From Parvularia atlantis (lineage: Eukaryota; Opisthokonta; Rotosphaerida): a stretch of 10,285 bases of DNA. The notes below the pieces were generated by a model. That model made no database searches and was not told the origin of the DNA. It saw only the letters and a program-made list of their open reading frames with translations. The stretch lies in the NCBI GenBank assembly GCA_943704415.1, contig CALSCO010000806.1, positions 1 through 10,285 of the forward strand. Direction: 5' to 3'. Below, in pieces: positions 1 through 6,960 of the stretch. The translations under genes were made by a program, and so were the position numbers. Within the stretch, counting starts at the first letter, position 1; each line of letters starts with the position of its first letter.

Positions 1-27
1 TCCCCCCCCCGTGCACTACTACTACAG
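1..27 (+). other. 3' end of an AP1M1 intron, cut by the window edge
   Basis: A CAG acceptor ends at 27, and the coding sequence continues in frame just after it as a Tyr-Ile-Thr-Gln-Glu stretch typical of mu1 adaptins. The bases before it hold nine C in a row (2-10) and a CTACTACTACAG tail. The reading frame is also open through this part, so a continuous exon cannot be excluded, but the residues it would add (His-Tyr-Tyr-Tyr-Arg) do not resemble the family. Confidence 0.6.
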
Positions 28-1207
28 GTACATCACCCAAGAGTCCAACAAGCTCGAGCTGGCGACCAAGCCGACGATGACTGTGACCACGGCCGTGTCG
101 TGGCGCCCCGAGGGCATCAAGCACCGCAAGAACGAGGTCTTCCTCGACGTGGTCGAGTCGGTCAACCTGCTGGTGCGCACCGCGCACCGCATGCGAGCGC
201 GCGCTCACGCACCCGCCCGCGCCACAGTGCAACGCCAACGGCAATGTGCTTCGCAGCGAGATCCTCGGCGCGGTCAAGATGAAGGTGCAGCTCACCGGCA
301 TGCCCGAGCTGCGCCTCGGCCTCAACGACAAGGTCATGTTTGAGGCGACGGGCCGCGGTGCGCGCACCCGTGCACGCGCGACGCCGGCTCACGCTCACCA
401 CGCCCCGCACGGTCGCAGCCTCGCGCGGCAAGGCCGTCGAGATGGAGGACGTCAAGTTTCACCAGTGCGTGCGCCTCTCGCGCTTCGAGACCGACCGCAC
501 CATCTCGTTCATCCCGCCCGACGGCGAGTTTGAGCTCATGTCGTACCGCCTCAACACCCAGGTCAAGCCGCTCATCTGGGTTGAGTCGCTCGTTGAGAGC
601 TACTCCAACACCCGCATGGAGTACATGATCAAGGTGCGCCGCCCTGCAACCCCCTCCCAACGCGTGCCCGCTCACCGCACGCCCCGACGCACAGGCCAAG
701 GCCCAGTTCAAGGCCCGCTCGACCGCCAACAACGTCGAGATCTACATTCCCGTGCCCGAGGATGCCGACACGCCCAAGTTCAAGACCAGCGTCGGCACGG
801 CCAAGTACGCGCCCGAGAAGAACGCCATCGTCTGGTCGATCAAGCAGTTCCCCGGCGGCCGCGAGTTTATCATGCGCGCGCACTTTGGCCTCCCGACCGT
901 GCGCAGCGGTGCGCGCGTCGGACCGCACCCGCCCCGTTGCCCGCTCTGTGCTCACCGCCGCACGCACCCGCACACAGCCGACACCGAGAAGAAGCCGCCG
1001 ATCGCGGTCAAGTTTGAGATCCCGTACTTCACCACGTCGGGCATCCAGGTCCGTTACCTCAAGATCATCGAGAAGAGCGGGTACCAGGCCCTGCCGTGGG
1101 TGCGCTACATCACCCAGAACGGCGACTACGAGCTGCGCATGCCCGACGCCGTCAACGCGACCAAGCGCGCGGCCCTCACGGCCGGCACAAGCGCCGGCGA
1201 CCGGTGA
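28..1207 (+). CDS. AP1M1: AP-1 complex mu subunit (clathrin adaptor medium chain), 5' partial
   Basis: The product is the medium chain of the AP-1 clathrin adaptor, which reads YxxPhi sorting signals on cargo at the trans-Golgi and endosomes. Exons: 28-172, 228-357, 419-633, 695-908, 978-1207. About 310 residues are visible: the end of the linker and the whole mu homology domain. The longin-like N-terminal domain is missing because the gene runs off the left edge. Family marks include RKNEVFLDVVESVNLL, GMPELRLGLNDKV, EDVKFHQCVRLSRFE, SFIPPDGEFELMSYRLNT and GYQALPWVRYITQNGDYEL. The Asp of FLDV and the Trp of LPWVRY are the expected YxxPhi-pocket residues. The text fits mu1 better than mu2. Joining these exons gives the family length with almost no gaps. 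The protein ends with about 20 residues beyond the usual mu1 C-terminus. Intron 4 has a competing GTGCGC donor at 899, which would shift the frame. Confidence 0.95.
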
Positions 1208-1373
1208 ACAAGAGAGACAGAGAGAGGGAGAGAGACGTGCGCTTGGGGCGGTGCTGTGCGGTGTCCTGTGAGGAGGCAAGAGCAAAGAGCAAAGAGGAGC
1301 ACGAGAGTGGGCAGGCGGGCGGCGGGCAAGCGCGGCATCACCACTACCCTCTCATCGCGCCAGCGACAACCAT
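1208..1373. other. convergent intergenic region AP1M1/FBP1 with GA-rich tracts
   Basis: This 166 bp region lies between two stop codons and must hold the 3' ends of both transcripts. It starts with an AGAGAGACAGAGAG-like purine tract (about 1210-1236), followed by a second purine-rich stretch with a repeated AGAGCAAAG (about 1278-1308). No AATAAA polyadenylation signal is visible on either strand. Confidence 0.6.
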
Positions 1374-2782
1374 TCACGCGTGCGCCTTGTAGAGCGCCTC
1401 GACGTCTGCCACGTCGTCGGCGCTGCCGAGGAAGCAGGGCGAGCGCTCGTGGATGCTGCGGGCGACCGTGTGTGTGAGCCTGCCGCACCGCACACCTCGC
1501 GCTGCGCACCTGGTGGGGACAATCTCGAGGACGCGGCCGCGCCCGGTGCTGGCGCGGCCGCCGGCGCGCTCGGCGAGGAAGGCCATGGGGAAGACCTCGT
1601 AGAGGACGCGGAGCTTGCCCTTGGGCGCGCTGGCGTCGCCGGGGTAGGCGAAAATGCCACCGTAGAGGAACGTGCGGTGCATGTCAGCGACCTGGACGAG
1701 CGCTGCGTCAGTCTGTGTGCGACGTCGTGCTGGGGATGCCGCACCATGCTGCCGACGTAGCGCAGCGAGTAGGGCTTGCGGCCGGTCTCCTTGGCGGGGA
1801 ACTTGACCGAGGCGACGTATTTCTGCGCAGGGTGTCAGAGCCAGCTACAGCGACGCACGCGTTGCGCGCACCGTGACGGCGGCGTCCCACTTGGTCGCGT
1901 TGCCCTCGTTGATCGAGTAGATGTTGCCGCGCTGCGGGATGACGATCTTGGGGTGGGTGAGGATAAACTCGCCCAGGTTGGGGTCGAGTGTGTAGCCCTG
2001 GACGTCCTGCCCGGTCGAGAAGACGAACGCGGTGGACGAGCCGTACATGGCGTAGCCGGCCGCGACCATCTCGGTACCGGGGCGGAGCACGTCCTTGATC
2101 GTGCCCGTGGCGGGCTCGGGCTGTGCGTGAGGGGTGAACGGTGAGGTGCGCCAAGCGCCTCGCACCGCGCCGCACGCACGAGCTTGTAGATGCCAAAGAT
2201 GGTGCCGATGCTGACGCCGCAGTCGATGTTGGACGAGCCGTCGAGCGGGTCAAAGCAGACGATGTACTTGCCACGCAGGCCCTCCTCCACAAACACGGCC
2301 TCCTCGTCCTCCTCCGACACGAGGATCGCTGCGCAGGTGTGCGCTGGTGAGCAAGCGTGTGCGCACGGGCGCCGCGCGGGTGCACCGGTCTTGCCGGACG
2401 ACTTGAGCGAGTTCATGAAGATCTCGTTCGCGAGCACGTCGAGCTTCTTGACGGCCTCGCCCTGGACGTTGGTCGCGCCGGCGAGGCCCGTGCTGCGCAC
2501 ACGTGAGAACGATCAGTGCGCAGCCAAGTCGAGCAGGCGCGCACGCACAGGTTCGCGAGGCCGGCCTTGCGCACCATGGTCGACACAAACTTGCAGCCGA
2601 GCTGGATCGACGCGAGCAGCAGCGTGAGGTCGCCGCTGGCCTCGCCGTGCTTGCGCTGCCCGCGCATCAGCCATCAGCCATCAGCCGCGCATCCCACGCA
2701 TCTCCGCGCGCACCTGGTCGTTGAGCGTGTGCCGCGTGAGCGTGATCAGGTTCGTCTCGTAGTCGGACGCGGTCGACGTCAT
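1374..2782 (-). CDS. FBP1: fructose-1,6-bisphosphatase, cytosolic type
   Basis: The enzyme hydrolyses fructose-1,6-bisphosphate to fructose-6-phosphate, a committed step of gluconeogenesis. Exons in coding order on the minus strand: 2782-2714, 2655-2549, 2492-2386, 2328-2180, 2120-1872, 1822-1745, 1691-1510, 1455-1374. They join to 340 residues, the normal length. Visible marks: [10 protein letters not shown] and [14 protein letters not shown] (metal and active site), [58 protein letters not shown] and [11 protein letters not shown]. The loop after FGIYK has no cysteine-rich insert of the redox-regulated chloroplast form, so I infer a cytosolic enzyme. The AMP site looks mostly kept: SGDLT near residue 30 and the Lys-Tyr before VCFDP. 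The start at 2782 gives an N-terminus matching the family. Intron 1 (2656-2713) carries a triple 7-bp repeat. Intron 3 uses GTGCAC and the other six use GTGCG. Confidence 0.95.
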
Positions 2783-2800
2783 GGCTCGTGCCGACGAGGC

Positions 2801-2824
2801 GGGGCAGAGCGCGGGGCAGAGCGC
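2801..2824. repeat. tandem duplicate of a 12-bp unit
   Basis: GGGGCAGAGCGC occurs twice back to back, followed by a degenerate third piece (GGCAGGGCAGAG). It lies 19 bp upstream of the FBP1 start codon, probably in the 5' UTR. Confidence 0.8.
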
Positions 2825-3010
2825 GGCAGGGCAGAGAGGCGGCGCACGGCCTGCGATCACCCGGTTCTTCCCGTGTCAGCACCGCAATCCTACGGCGCGC
2901 CGTGCACTCATGTTTCGCGCACCCAAAAGTACCGTGACATCGGCCAGCTCGCGTGGGCTTCGGGTCCCTTTGGCCGTTGCGCGTCGCTTCGCCTCTTCTT
3001 CGTCCCACCG

Positions 3011-3014
3011 CTGT

Positions 3015-3055
<41 letters not shown>

Positions 3056-3064
3056 TCGTCGTCG
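3011..3064. repeat. 9-bp microsatellite CTGTCGYCG
   Basis: There are five tandem 9-mers (two CTGTCGCCG, then three CTGTCGTCG), followed by a TCG triplet run. The tract sits about 200 bp upstream of the CDC14 start. Being a multiple of three, it keeps frames open and makes spurious long ORFs on both strands. Confidence 0.9.
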
Positions 3065-3142
3065 TGGCGCGCGCGCCTCGTTGCGCGTCCCGCTCGTCGT
3101 CCGTGGTGCCGTGCGGCGGCGGAATCAGTGACGCGCCGTTAC

Positions 3143-3181
3143 GGCGCCACGGGGGGATGGCGCCACACGCCTTGGCGCCAC
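3143..3181. promoter_or_regulatory. three spaced GGCGCCAC motifs upstream of CDC14
   Basis: Exact copies lie at 3143-3150, 3159-3166 and 3174-3181, spaced 16 and 15 bp start to start, about 80-120 bp before the CDC14 ATG. The palindromic GGCGCC core resembles the GC part of E2F/DP sites. Regulatory function is inferred only from copy number, spacing and position. Confidence 0.35.
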
Positions 3182-3261
3182 GCGCCGCCGTCTGGGCCGT
3201 CTGGGCCGTCTGCGCGTCGGCCGGCTCACGTCGTGGGGCGCGCAGCCGAACGGACGCCGCA

Positions 3262-4979
3262 ATGCTCTCGGGCTTCGTGGACGAGCTGGACGGCGACACG
3301 GCGCGGCGGATGACGGCGGCCGTCGCGTCCTCGTCCTCGGCGACGGCGACGGCGGTGGTCGCGTCCACGCCGTCGCCTTCCACGCCGTTTATGTTTGAGT
3401 TTGACGAAGGTGCGCCGCTGTTCCGTGTGCGTGGCGTTGGCGTTGGCGCGGCTGACCGTGCGCGGCAGGCTTCTGGTACGCCGAGACGACGACGCCGCCG
3501 GCCGGGGAGACGGCGCGTCACACTTTCGTGCTGCGTCGGTCACGTCGGCGCTGACCACACAGACGGAACTGCAGAGCTGGCTGCCGCTGCGGCCGTACCT
3601 GCACTACATCCCGTTCAGCTCCGACTTTGGGCCGCTGAACCTGGCGCGGGTGCACACGTTCCTGTACTTCATGGACGAGCTGCGCAACGTGCGGATCGCG
3701 CTGCTGCTTGCTGCGTGCAGCTCATGCGCGTGCAGATGCGGCCGAAGCACGGCAAGGCCGTGTTCTACCACTCGCCCGACGAGGCCGACCGCACCAACGC
3801 CTTCTTCCTGATCGCGGCGCACCGCGTGCTGCAGATGGCGATGAGCCCCGAGGAGGTGCGCGGCCCACTATCCTGTGCCGCCCGTGCTGATCGCAGCGGC
3901 CAAAAGGCGTTCGAGCCGTTGGGGAGATCGGGCCTCAAGTTCCTCATGTACCGCGACGCCGGCGGGTGGCCCTCGCTCTTCAACCTGCACATCGTCGACG
4001 TGCTGCGCGGCCTGCGCAAGGTGCGCCGCCTCTGGACCGTGCCCGCGCACGCCGCGCTGAGCGCCTGCGGCTGCCAGGCGCACCAGCTCAAGTGGTACGA
4101 CGTCGACAAGTTTGACGTGCGCGACTACGAGTACTTTGAGCAGGTGCGCACGCCCAAGCTGCGCGAAGGTGCTGAGCGTGCGCCCGCCGTGCAGGTCGAC
4201 CACGGCGACTGGAACTGGATCGTGCCGGGCAAGTTTCTCGCCTTTGCCGGGCCGCAGTCGAGCGACTTTACGTTCTCGGGCCTCGCCCCCGGTAAGTACG
4301 CACGCGTCATCAGGCCTGCGCGTGGCTGACGCGCGCGCGCGTTCGGGCAGAGTACTACGTGCCGCACTTCAAGCGCATGGGCGTGACGACGGTCGTGCGC
4401 CTCAACAACAAGCTGTACGACAGCAAGGTCTTTACGGATGCGGGCATCGCGCACCGCGAGATGTACTTCCCGGACGGGCACAACCCGCCCGACGCCATTC
4501 TGTACGAGTTCCTGCACCTCGCGCGGCACACGCCCGGTGCGCATCGCTCGCGCCACCCATGCTCCTGCGCGCTCACACACTCGCCGCCACAGGCGCGATC
4601 GCGATCCACTGCAAGGCTGGCCTTGGGCGCACGGGCACGCTCATCGCCGCGTACCTGATGCGCTACCACCATTTTACCGCGCCCGAGGCGATCGGCTACT
4701 GGTAGGCACCGCGTGCGCTCTGCTCGCCCGCGTGGCTCACGGTGCCGTGTGCGTGTGTGTGTGCGCAGCCGCGTGTGTCGCCCGGGGATGGTCGTGGGCC
4801 CGCAGCAGACCTACCTCGGCCAGCTCGAGGCCACGTTCAAGGGGCTGCAGCCGCCAAGCCCGCTCATCAGCCCGAGTGCGTCGCCGCCCGGTGCCAACGC
4901 CAGCGCGCCGGCCCCTGCCCAGCCGCGCAAGGCCAAGGACGGCCACACGGCGCTCGAGACGCCCGCGGCCGAGCCGTGA
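3262..4979 (+). CDS. CDC14: CDC14 dual-specificity protein phosphatase
   Basis: This is a CDC14-family phosphatase, which reverses Cdk phosphorylation in mitotic exit, cytokinesis and ciliary functions in various eukaryotes. Exons: 3262-3409, 3469-3527, 3575-3688, 3736-3855, 3907-4020, 4078-4143, 4195-4291, 4351-4536, 4593-4701, 4769-4979, giving 407 residues. Marks: [12 protein letters not shown] in the first phosphatase-like domain; [36 protein letters not shown]; the FPDG acid loop; the P-loop [10 protein letters not shown] with the catalytic Cys near residue 308; and [13 protein letters not shown]. The tail is short and Pro/Ser-rich with several Ser-Pro sites. The start at 3262 has G at -3; the frame is open upstream, and Met at 3391 is an alternative. 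Weakest joins: the first donor (3410 or 3425) and the acceptor at 3574 (the one at 3562 would leave a 35-nt intron and add four residues). The acceptor at 3906 is AAAAG, chosen because a CAG 10 nt earlier breaks the frame. Confidence 0.92.
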
Positions 4980-5053
4980 CGCGCCCGTTTCTGTGAAAGG
5001 TTTTCGGCAGTGCTGGCCGTGCGCGCGCTGGAAAAAGGCTGGTTTAGGGGTGG
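4980..5053. other. 74-bp convergent intergenic region CDC14/TSG101
   Basis: Only 74 bp lie between the two stop codons, so both 3' UTRs and polyadenylation sites must sit here or run into the opposite gene. It is relatively A/T-rich for the window (GAAAGGTTTTCGG, GGAAAAAGGCTGGTTTAGG). No AATAAA was found. Confidence 0.7.
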
Positions 5054-6555
5054 TCAATAGGGGATCCCCAGGTGCTGTGCGATCTTGGCGATGTGCGCCT
5101 TCTTCAGGAACTGCTGGTACGCCAGCGACCTCACCAGCTGTGCGCCGCGTGTCAACCGCACACACCCACCCGCACAACGGCACACCTTCAGGAACGGCTC
5201 CAGGCCGATGCGCCGGTGGTCGTGCGCCTTGGAGAGGATGTAGATCGTGTCCTCGATCGCCTTCTCCTCGGCGACGAGGTCGTACAGCTGCACGTACAGC
5301 GGCGTGGCCGGCTTGAGCGCCGTGCTTAGGTCGACCTCCTTGGCCTGCCGCAGCGTGTTGATCTGCCGGTTTAGCCTCCCGTTGAGCTCGCCGACCGTCG
5401 CCGTCTCGGCGCGCATCTCGTCCTGCGCGCGCGCAGTCAAGCGGGTCAGACCGCACACAGCCGCGCACGCGCACGTACCAGGGCCTTCTGTGTCGCGGCG
5501 AGGCTGCTGGCCAGCTGCTGCTCGTTCTCCTTGAGCGCGCTGGGCGGGGATCAGCCTGCGACTGCGCACAATGGCACGGGCGCACCGCTGCTCAATCAGT
5601 AGCGCGTCCATCTCGCTCAGCAGGCTCTCGCGCTGGACCATCGCGATGCGCCGCAGCGCCTCGTTCACGCCCGACACGAGCGACCCCTTGCGCGCCTGCG
5701 CCTCGTCCGCTTTCTGCGCCCTGCGATCAGCCGCCACGTGCAGCAGTAGACAGCGCACGCACATCAATGTCCTTGATCTCGCCCGAGAGGCGGCCGGGCG
5801 AGGGCGTGGTCGGCGTGGGCAGCCACTGCGCGACCGGCGGTAGCTGCGGCTGCAGCTGCGGCGGCTGGCTCACGGGCGGCACGCTCGCGCGTGAGTAGAC
5901 GGGCGGCTCGAGGCTGAAGACCTCCGACATGGTCTGGATTAGCTCGTTGAGGTTCGCCTGCTGCTCACAGCACACCCCGAAACACGCGTGAGACACGGAC
6001 GAGGCGCCGATGCGACGACGCACGTCTGATCGTGACGGCCAGAAGTGCAGGAACGGGAGGTAGACGCGGCCGGACGGGTCGACGTGCTTGCCGGCCTTGA
6101 CGAGCATCGTGGCCGTGGGCGTGACGAAGCACAGCGGCGCCTCGCGCGGGTACCCGAGCGGGAGCCAGATGCGCACGGGGATGTTGTACACCTGCTGCCG
6201 GAACATGATCGGGATGGTCCCGGCCAGGTTGAGCAGCTTGGACCCGTCGGCGGCTGCGACGCGCGACGCGTTGCGTGTTTCGTGTTTCGCGTTTCGTGTC
6301 AGCGCGGCACGCGCCCCGCCCGATATGCCGCGCACCGTACTCGTCCAGCGACAGCGTCAGCGACGTGTGCGCCGCGCAGACCATGTCGACGTCACGCACC
6401 ACGCGCTCGGGCACCGCGTACTGCCGCGCGACGGCGCGCGACCGCACGGCCACGTCAGCGGTGCCGCTGCACACGAGAGAGGGAGCGAGGGGAGGGGCGG
6501 GACGCACCGGCGCGGCCGTCTGTCGCAGCCACTGCCCGCGCCACTGCGTCGCCAT
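5054..6555 (-). CDS. TSG101: TSG101/Vps23, ESCRT-I subunit with UEV domain
   Basis: This ESCRT-I subunit binds ubiquitin and short proline motifs through an inactive E2-like (UEV) domain, and sorts cargo into multivesicular bodies; it also acts in abscission. Exons on the minus strand: 6555-6508, 6420-6336, 6253-6024, 5960-5763, 5713-5586, 5539-5479, 5422-5186, 5137-5054, giving 356 residues (human about 390). UEV, about 1-145: LLNLAGTIPI, VYNIPVRIWLPLGYP, CFVTPTATM, GKHVDPSGRVYLPFLHFW, EPPVYSR. There is no catalytic Cys, as the family predicts. A Pro/Gln-rich linker follows (about 145-175), then a coiled coil (about 190-270, ALKENEQQLASSLAATQKAL), then the steadiness box (PLYVQLYDLVAEEKAIEDT to the C-terminus). 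The first intron, 6421-6507 (87 nt), is stop-free and in frame; removing it aligns the N-terminus best with fungal Vps23. Intron 3 ends at a CAGCAG pair, so one Gln is optional. Confidence 0.93.
6271..6300. repeat. short degenerate tandem repeat inside TSG101 intron 2
   Basis: On the minus strand the intron 6254-6335 contains repeats of GAAACRCG (GAAACGCG, GAAACACG, GAAACACG). This makes it one of the longest introns in the window at 82 nt. No function is evident; slippage is the simplest origin. Confidence 0.7.
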
Positions 6556-6960
6556 CGCAACTCGCCGTCTCGCTCCCCCTACCTCACACAACATCAACCC
6601 TTCACGTGACCGCCGCGCTCGTCCGTCTCCCGCGCACGGCGACGTGGTCCGTTTCGCGCCGTTATTGTGCGGGCGTGTGACCTCTGGCCCCTGCGCTTCC
6701 CTTCCGGTCTACGAGTACGACTGGCATCGCGAGGTGGCCGAGCTGACCTTGTCCGAGGCGCTGATTGGCCGACCTAGCGTGCGGTCGTGGGTGAAACGCG
6801 TCGCAGCGTGGCGCGGGCCAATCAGACGCGGCCGCAGCACGCGGGCGACACGACGCCACTTCCTTTCTGGGCCGCCCCGCCTCACGCGCCGTTATCCGCG
6901 TCCTCCCCGCTGCCCTCGTCCCCCCGCGCACGTCCGCAGTGTTCGCCGCGCAAACTAAGC
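6556..6960. promoter_or_regulatory. divergent upstream region of TSG101 and the FG-GAP-like gene
   Basis: These 405 bp separate two divergent start codons. Contents: a CACGTG E-box (6603-6608), two copies of the 11-mer CGCGCCGTTAT (6655-6665 and 6885-6895), and CTGATTGGCC / GGCCAATCAG, a perfect inverted pair of CCAAT boxes. No TATA box is clear. An open frame on the plus strand starts at 6787 and joins the downstream gene, but it is Arg/Pro-rich and lies before the signal peptide, so I treat it as non-coding. Confidence 0.6.
6761..6825. promoter_or_regulatory. inverted CCAAT-box pair
   Basis: CTGATTGGCC at 6761-6770 and its exact reverse complement GGCCAATCAG at 6816-6825 frame 45 bp. Each arm holds a CCAAT core with the flanking GG and CAG of the NF-Y/HAP consensus. 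The pair lies roughly 210-260 bp from the TSG101 ATG and 135-200 bp from the ATG at 6961, so it may serve both genes. Confidence 0.55.

Larger units (their letters stand above)
2783..3261. promoter_or_regulatory. divergent upstream region of FBP1 and CDC14
   Basis: These 479 bp separate two divergent start codons and should hold both promoters and 5' UTRs. Contents: a tandem pair of GGGGCAGAGCGC (2801-2812, 2813-2824) near FBP1, a 9-bp microsatellite (3011-3064), a CGCGCCGTTA motif (3132-3141), three copies of GGCGCCAC (3143-3150, 3159-3166, 3174-3181) and a doubled CCGTCTGGG (about 3188-3206). Long reading frames cross the region on both strands, but their repetitive Val/Ala, Arg or Thr text looks like a by-product of GC-rich repeats. 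No TATA box is evident. Confidence 0.55.

Noticed and set aside
2953-3261. N-terminal extension of CDC14 back to an in-frame Met at 2953
   Set aside because: The added text is Val/Ala/Arg repeat from the microsatellite with no family similarity. The ATG at 3262 has G at -3. A 5' UTR intron ending in CGCAG near 3245 is possible but not supported.
2667-3521. Long minus-strand open frame (284 codons) over the FBP1/CDC14 upstream region
   Set aside because: It spans FBP1 exon 1, a microsatellite and CDC14 exons, and its text is low-complexity Thr/Ala/Arg. No domain is recognisable.
3528-3562. A 35-nt intron in CDC14 using the first CAG after the branch motif
   Set aside because: It is shorter than every other intron here, and its AG is only 8 nt from the branch A. 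The CAG at 3574 keeps the same frame, gives 47 nt and fits the family length better. The four residues in doubt remain unproven.
3689-3720. A 32-nt intron in CDC14
   Set aside because: The next CAG (3735) keeps frame, gives 47 nt and restores the exact length of the human CDC14 segment as I recall it.
4737-5585. Minus-strand open frame of 282 codons
   Set aside because: It overlaps CDC14 and TSG101 exons in another frame and is Arg/His-rich, as expected of the shadow of a GC-rich gene.
6467-6507. A 41-nt first intron in TSG101 ending at the GTGTGCAG acceptor
   Set aside because: It shifts the frame into an immediate stop, whereas the 87-nt intron to 6421 restores the Vps23-like N-terminus.
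6787-6960. Upstream start for the FG-GAP-like gene at 6787
   Set aside because: It would place a basic, proline-rich stretch before a clear signal peptide, which must be N-terminal.
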